A stretch of DNA of 38,075 nt, from contig DATGUS010000057.1 in the NCBI GenBank assembly GCA_035301245.1, positions 1 to 38,075 of the forward strand, given 5' to 3'. The notes beneath the pieces were generated by a model. That model ran no database searches. It saw only the letters and a list, made by a program, of their open reading frames with translations, and was not told the origin of the DNA. This stretch comes from Alloiococcus sp035301245. GTDB taxonomy: Bacteria > Bacillota > Bacilli > Lactobacillales > Carnobacteriaceae_A. The translations under genes and the position numbers were made by a program. Positions 34,204-38,075 of the stretch are shown here, piece after piece (position 1 is the first letter of the stretch; each line of letters opens with the position of its first letter).

Positions 34204-35001
34204 TTATTTATTTTTAAACAGGGACACAACCACAAAGATACCTAAGAAAATTAAAGTGATGGTTGCTCCTGGCGGTGTTGCATATTGATAAGATAAAACT
34301 AACCCGGCAATTGTCCCGATTAAAGAAAAAACAATACCAAGGATAATGACACCATTAAAACTTTTGGATAATCGCATTGATATCGCAGCTGGTAGAATGA
34401 GTACTGCTGAAACAAGAAGGGCACCCATGATTGGCATAATGATTGCCACGGTTACACCCGTCAGAACATTAAATAAAATAGACATCCATCTGACAGGCAG
34501 TCCCGCTGTAAAAGCCGTTTCTTCATCAAAAGTTAAAATGTACATCGGATTTCTAAAGACAGCATACAAGATAACAATCATGACAGATAGTACCGCAAGT
34601 AATGTAATCTGCAATGAACTAATAGTGACGATCGATCCAAATAAGAAGGAATCAATCGACATGGCACTCGCATTGCTAGAGAAGGTCATTAGCACTAAAG
34701 CTAAAGCCATCCCACCAGACATAAGAATAGCAATAGATATTTCGGAATAAGAACGATACAATGACCGTAGATATTCGAGTAATAAAGCAGCTAAGATGAC
34801 TACAAATATATTCGTAATCGTCGGCTCAGCGCCTATCAATAGTCCTAAAGCAATCCCAACTAAAGAAACATGCGATAAGGTATCAGCCATCAAAGATTGT
34901 CTTCTTAGAATTAAGAACAAGCCTAAGATGGGGGCGATAATTGAGATTAAGATTGATGCTTGGAAGGCTCTTTGCATGAATCCATAGAGAAACATCTCCA
35001 A
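34204..35001 (-). CDS. adcB: zinc ABC transporter permease AdcB/ZnuB
   Basis: A 265-residue ABC-3 family permease with about eight transmembrane helices. The N-terminus (FMQRAFQASI, then GLFLILRRQSLMADTLSHVSL) matches AdcB/ZnuB closely. It forms the membrane channel for zinc delivered by AdcA and driven by AdcC. The initiator is most likely the TTG at 35001, because AAGGAGG lies seven bases upstream; an ATG two codons later is an alternative. This makes it overlap the adcC 3' end by 55 bases, an unusually long overlap suggesting tight translational coupling. It is the last gene of the zinc operon. Confidence 0.93.
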   Translation of the reverse strand: MEMFLYGFMQRAFQASILISIIAPILGLFLILRRQSLMADTLSHVSLVGIALGLLIGAEPTITNIFVVILAALLLEYLRSLYRSYSEISIAILMSGGMALALVLMTFSSNASAMSIDSFLFGSIVTISSLQITLLAVLSVMIVILYAVFRNPMYILTFDEETAFTAGLPVRWMSILFNVLTGVTVAIIMPIMGALLVSAVLILPAAISMRLSKSFNGVIILGIVFSLIGTIAGLVLSYQYATPPGATITLIFLGIFVVVSLFKNK

Positions 35002-35654
35002 GGTGAATCCTCCTTCCGTACTAGCTCGATATGTTTATCTGCATACTTTTTCAAATCATTATAATCATGCGTCACCATAATAATTGCTTTGCCGTGATCG
35101 CGTGTATTATGTTTAAGCAACTCATAAAAATGCTTTCTAGATTCTGCGTCCATCCCAGTCGTCGGCTCATCGAGCACAAATAAATCTGGATCAGTCGCAA
35201 AAACCCTAGCTAGTGAAATACGCTGTTTTTGGCCACCGGAAAGCTCACCAATTTTTTTATGGCGCTGATCCCACATGCCGACTGATTTCAAAGATTTTTC
35301 GACATGCTGGTGATCTTCTTCAGTTAAACGTTTAAACCAGCGTCCACGTGGATAGCGACCAGATCGAACTAATTCTAATACTGTGCTAGGGAATCCTATA
35401 TTAAAAGAGGCGACAGTCTGGGGAACATACCCAACAACCAGCCTTTCATCCCACCGATTTTTATTAGAAATGGATACAGATCCTCTCGAAGGTTTTAGTA
35501 ACCCTAAAATATTTCTTAATAAAGTTGTTTTGGCCGCACCGTTCTCGCCAGTTAAAATGGCAAACTCACCACTTCTTACTGTAAAAGAAATGTTTTGTAA
35601 AACTGGTTCATCATCATAATGAAATGCTAAATTATCAACTTTGATGTATTCCAT
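34947..35654 (-). CDS. adcC: zinc ABC transporter ATP-binding protein AdcC/ZnuC
   Basis: A 235-residue ABC ATPase. Walker A reads GENGAAKTT, with Ala in place of the usual Gly before Lys, a variant shared with streptococcal AdcC. The Q-loop lies in VGYVPQTVASF, the signature is LSGGQKQR, Walker B is LFVLDEPTTGMD, and the H-loop His is in MVTHDYND. GFPSTVLELVRSGRYPR and EDSPWRCF near the C-terminus are further AdcC marks. It energises zinc import through AdcB. The ATG has a weak GGGTGAG upstream. A degenerate Zur box lies just before it (35672-35692). Confidence 0.95.
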   Translation of the reverse strand: MEYIKVDNLAFHYDDEPVLQNISFTVRSGEFAILTGENGAAKTTLLRNILGLLKPSRGSVSISNKNRWDERLVVGYVPQTVASFNIGFPSTVLELVRSGRYPRGRWFKRLTEEDHQHVEKSLKSVGMWDQRHKKIGELSGGQKQRISLARVFATDPDLFVLDEPTTGMDAESRKHFYELLKHNTRDHGKAIIMVTHDYNDLKKYADKHIELVRKEDSPWRCFSMDSCKEPSKHQS

Positions 35655-35671
35655 CTCACCCGTCCTCTCTT

Positions 35672-35692
35672 AAATCGTAATCGTTACTGTCT
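35672..35692 (-). promoter_or_regulatory. degenerate Zur-box-like site before adcC
   Basis: AAATCGTAATCGTTACTGTCT on the plus strand matches the left half of the Bacillus Zur box (AAATCGTAAT) exactly and the right half only partly (TTAC). It lies 18 bases before the adcC start, downstream of a weak minus-strand promoter (TTGCGG, 17 bases, TAAAAT). Confidence 0.5.
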
Positions 35693-35729
35693 TATTTTAT
35701 ATTAAAAAATCCCGTACCGCAATTATCCA

Positions 35730-36950
35730 TTAATTAATGCTTCGTTTTAATTGTTCTAAGTTTTGACGCATGGCATCAAGATAGCCAAGATCTTGGTCTT
35801 CCATTTCTTTAGATAAAATTTCTAAATCATAAAGCACAGCAATTTCTGTACCCGTTTCGTTCGCTACCGTTTGAGCAACAGCTGAATCTGCCCCTGATTG
35901 ATAGTAGATAACAGGCACTTCATATTCTTCTACTAAATTCCCTACTTCTACTAAGCGTGAAGGGCTTGGTTCTACTTGTGTTGAAAGCCCACCGATAGAT
36001 ATTTGAGTTAAATTGTAGCGATTTGCTAGGTAATTAAACGCTTCGTGTTGTACGACAAAATTACGATTTTCTGCACCCTCAAAGGTTTCTTCATACTCAG
36101 CATGTAATTCTTTTAATTGTTTTACAAAGTTTTTTGCATTCTGATTATAAATTTCTTCACCTTCAGGATCTGCTTCAATAAAAGCGTCACGTATTTCATT
36201 GACTTGGTATTGTGCATAAACTAGATCTAACCAAATATGTGGGTCAGTATCTTCATGATCATCTACATGTAGAGATACAGCGTCTGACTCTTCTCCATCA
36301 GCTACAAAGTATACAGACACTGAACCATGATTTAATGTATATTCAAATGGCTCAGATGCTGGTTGTTTGGCTTCAATTTTTTCGTCTTCCTCAACAACGA
36401 CCCAAGTGATTTCCTGATCACCTTCAATATTTGCTTTTAGACTCGTATTGTCACCTGAGTGATAGTGTCCAGCTACACCGATTATGTCATTTGATTCATT
36501 CTCTTCTTCGTGATCGTGGTCATGATCGTGATCTTCTTCATGGTTGTGGGCGAGGTCATCGTTGTGAGAGTGATCTTCTTCAATCATTTCATTGACTCCA
36601 TCAATCGTTTTAGCTACGACAAGGTCATCATTTTCAATGGTATCTAACATATCTTGAGCCCAGAACTCCATCTCATCACTACTATACACAAATACATCGG
36701 AGTCATTTACTTTAGCAACATCTTGGGCGCTAGGTTCAAAACTATGAGCATCTTGATTCGATGATAAAATCATGTCAACATCAGCACGGTCACCAGCGAC
36801 CTGACTAGCAAATTCATAAACTGGATAAAAACTCGTTGTAACCTGAAGCTTATCGTCCTTTCCACTAGCATTGTCTGATTGCGTGCCAGCGTCACAGGCT
36901 GACAACGCTAAAACAGATAATAAACTTGCCGTTAATACTTTTTTCTTCAT
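35730..36950 (-). CDS. adcA: AdcA-like zinc-binding lipoprotein with inserted Ig-like domain
   Basis: A 406-residue cluster A-I (ZnuA/AdcA type) substrate-binding lipoprotein; lipobox LSAC, Cys19. Zinc ligands His69 (AHSFEPS), His238 (DPHIWLD) and His302 (QHEAF) are present. The fourth ligand, usually Glu or Asp in the YFE-type motif, appears as Gln351 (IYYQSGAD). Between the first and second ligands lie a His/Asp/Glu-rich loop (about 126-150) and an unusual Ig-like insertion (about 155-233) that begins GHYHSGD and ends LHVDDH. The ZinT domain fused to AdcA in streptococci is absent; it is the neighbouring gene. A Zur box and extended -10 lie upstream. It heads the adcA-adcC-adcB transcription unit. 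Confidence 0.92.
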   Translation of the reverse strand: MKKKVLTASLLSVLALSACDAGTQSDNASGKDDKLQVTTSFYPVYEFASQVAGDRADVDMILSSNQDAHSFEPSAQDVAKVNDSDVFVYSSDEMEFWAQDMLDTIENDDLVVAKTIDGVNEMIEEDHSHNDDLAHNHEEDHDHDHDHEEENESNDIIGVAGHYHSGDNTSLKANIEGDQEITWVVVEEDEKIEAKQPASEPFEYTLNHGSVSVYFVADGEESDAVSLHVDDHEDTDPHIWLDLVYAQYQVNEIRDAFIEADPEGEEIYNQNAKNFVKQLKELHAEYEETFEGAENRNFVVQHEAFNYLANRYNLTQISIGGLSTQVEPSPSRLVEVGNLVEEYEVPVIYYQSGADSAVAQTVANETGTEIAVLYDLEILSKEMEDQDLGYLDAMRQNLEQLKRSIN

Positions 36951-37000
36951 TGTAATCTCCTTTATCTAATTTTCATTTCAATTATTTAAAAGCTGCAGCT

Positions 37001-37019
37001 AATCGTAATAATTACGATT
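37001..37019 (-). promoter_or_regulatory. Zur box upstream of adcA
   Basis: AATCGTAATAATTACGATT is a perfect 9-1-9 palindrome identical to the core of the B. subtilis Zur box. It lies 14 bases downstream of the adcA extended -10, so a bound repressor would overlie the transcription start. Confidence 0.85.
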
Positions 37020-37032
37020 TGTAACTTATACT

Positions 37033-37041
37033 ATTATAACA
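37033..37041 (-). promoter_or_regulatory. extended -10 promoter of adcA
   Basis: TGTTATAAT on the minus strand is a perfect extended -10, about 83 bases before the adcA start and just upstream of the Zur box. Confidence 0.6.
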
Positions 37042-37069
37042 AAAAATTTACTAATAAAAACTATCAATT

Positions 37070-38035
37070 TTAATGAGCTAACATATCTCTGACTAAATCT
37101 TGTTCTGAATAACTTTCTGGGTAGTAGGTAGGCCAGTGATCTACTTCATCTAATAGCTCCTGTCTATTATCGCCCCAATACAAGTGGAAATGGCTTGAAT
37201 CTTCTGGCGCAATAATATGATCACTAAACTGAATATATTCTGGCATTGCTTCTTCACCACTTATTTTTTTATAAACAAATCGGACACCACGATTGCCTCG
37301 TTCATAAGTAAGAATTTCATAACCGTCATACTCGTAAGCTGCTGTTTCTTGATTGCCATCCATATCGGTAAATGTAAAACTATCATCATGAATATCAATA
37401 TACTGAATATCTGTATCAAAGCCAACTGTATAGTAATCCTTATAATCCTCAGCGGTCATTGAATCGTCATTATTTGCTTTGTGCTCAAAAACTTCATCCA
37501 AGGCTCCTGACTCCAGATAAGGATGTACCGATTGCCACTGGCCTTCCCAATCAGATAACTCACGATCTGCTACTTCATCATTATAGAAAAAGCCATTGTA
37601 CACTCGTTTACTATCATAATCATCACCATGATGATCATCAATATGTATTGTTACCGGTTCGGATTCACCGATGACATCACCGTCTTTAGATAATACTTGA
37701 ACTTTGATTTCTGTGCCATCTTCTTCAGCTTCATAGGTCAATGTATCTGACTGTTCATCCAGTGTTTTAAACTCTCCATCTTGGCTTTCTAACCATTCAA
37801 AAGATTGATCTGTCGCTAAGTCACTGTTGGTATGTGCTGTTAGCTCAAAAGAATCTCCCGTATGATAGTGTTCAGCTAGACCATCAATGGTAACTTCAAT
37901 GTCTTTTTCTGGTTGATTAGCAACCACTTCACTATCAGCATGTCCATCAGCAGATTCACTCTCTTGTGCGCCGCATGCAACTAATAAACTAACACTTCCT
38001 AATAATATAGTATTCTTAATGATTGTACTTTTCAT
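37070..38035 (-). CDS. zinT: ZinT-domain zinc lipoprotein with N-terminal Ig-like domain
   Basis: A 321-residue lipoprotein; lipobox LVAC, Cys21. The C-terminal half (about 145-321) is a ZinT domain: DWEGQWQSVHPYLESG, TAEDYKDYYTVGF, LTYERGNRGVRF, SDHIIAPEDSSHFHLYWG and a closing DMLAH. His171 and the HFH at 282-284 are likely zinc ligands. The N-terminal half (about 45-134) is an Ig-like domain that begins EHYHTGD and ends TIHIDDH, matching the insertion in AdcA. ZinT is thought to pass zinc to the ABC binding protein. In streptococci it is part of AdcA; here it is free-standing and upstream. ACGGAGG precedes the ATG, and a Zur-box-like site lies just upstream. Confidence 0.9.
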   Translation of the reverse strand: MKSTIIKNTILLGSVSLLVACGAQESESADGHADSEVVANQPEKDIEVTIDGLAEHYHTGDSFELTAHTNSDLATDQSFEWLESQDGEFKTLDEQSDTLTYEAEEDGTEIKVQVLSKDGDVIGESEPVTIHIDDHHGDDYDSKRVYNGFFYNDEVADRELSDWEGQWQSVHPYLESGALDEVFEHKANNDDSMTAEDYKDYYTVGFDTDIQYIDIHDDSFTFTDMDGNQETAAYEYDGYEILTYERGNRGVRFVYKKISGEEAMPEYIQFSDHIIAPEDSSHFHLYWGDNRQELLDEVDHWPTYYPESYSEQDLVRDMLAH

Positions 38036-38053
38036 TTTTTACCTCCGTTTTTT

Positions 38054-38074
38054 AAATCGTAACCATTACGTTTT
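38054..38074 (-). promoter_or_regulatory. Zur-box-like site before the ZinT gene
   Basis: AAATCGTAACCATTACGTTTT differs from the Bacillus Zur box at two palindrome positions. It lies 18 bases upstream of the start, at the edge of the window, so the promoter is not visible. Confidence 0.65.
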
Positions 38075-38075
38075 A

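Noticed and set aside
34040..38075. AdcR operator (TTAACnnGTTAA) in the zinc cluster
   Set aside because: Not found in any of the intergenic regions; the palindromes present are of the Zur type.
1..38075. tRNA genes, CRISPR arrays, insertion sequences or prophage genes
   Set aside because: No cloverleaf with a GTTCGAATC-type arm, no spaced direct repeats and no transposase, integrase or phage-like protein was seen; the gene content is core chromosomal.

Overview
This is a low-GC Firmicutes chromosomal segment, most likely from a non-sporulating member of the Lactobacillales. The hints are the Adc-type zinc transporter (Walker A of the AdcC variety, GENGAAKT), a PurR-type purine regulator and the 16S 5' end (GGCATGCCTAATACATG), which would suit the Aerococcaceae/Carnobacteriaceae. 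The genus is an inference and I cannot settle it. Gene order follows the origin-proximal block of Bacillus subtilis (purR, glmU, prs, pth, mfd, yabM, yabN, yabO, divIC, yabR, tilS, hpt, ftsH, hslO, then dusB, lysS and an rRNA operon), but the sporulation genes interspersed there in Bacillus (spoVT, yabP, yabQ, spoIIE) are absent. Nearly everything is on the minus strand. Only two genes, at 1185-2429, are on the plus strand.

Layout. 1-377 is the 5' end of a 16S rRNA gene with its leader and two tandem promoters, one with perfect consensus. 378-1184 has no intact gene but holds a frameshifted remnant of a membrane protein (582-950). 1185-2429 carries a TM2-domain protein and a short-chain dehydrogenase. 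2430-2835 is non-coding and strongly structured: a branched RNA-like fold at 2465-2656 and a long-loop hairpin at 2706-2801. 2836-6948 is a translationally coupled csbB/gtrA/yfhO cassette, the three-component kind that glycosylates lipoteichoic acid. 7042-8274 is an AI-2E/YrrI-type membrane protein.

8335-19088 is the conserved information-processing and division block: lysS, dusB, hslO, ftsH, hpt, tilS, an S1-domain protein, divIC, rqcP and yabN. 19088-24888 has a MurJ/SpoVB-like flippase, mfd and pth. 24978-26805 holds three small membrane or secreted proteins: a zinc-ribbon membrane protein, an acidic lipoprotein and a NusG-II-domain protein. 26920-30294 is prs, glmU and purR, with a PurBox upstream of purR. 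30605-34039 is pyruvate carboxylase.

34204-38035 is a zinc-acquisition module: a ZinT lipoprotein, an AdcA-like binding lipoprotein, AdcC and AdcB, with Zur-box-like palindromes upstream of three units. The most interesting signal is here. The ZinT lipoprotein and AdcA share an extra Ig-like domain with histidines at both ends (HYH-S/T-GD at the start, H-x-DDH at the end). In AdcA it is inserted between the His-rich loop and the next zinc ligand; in ZinT it precedes the ZinT domain. This looks like a mobile extracytoplasmic zinc-handling domain.

Several starts are revised from the longest open frame on ribosome-binding-site grounds (csbB, gtrA, dusB, ftsH, tilS, divIC, mfd, prs, purR). All family assignments rest on motif recognition by eye, without database searches.
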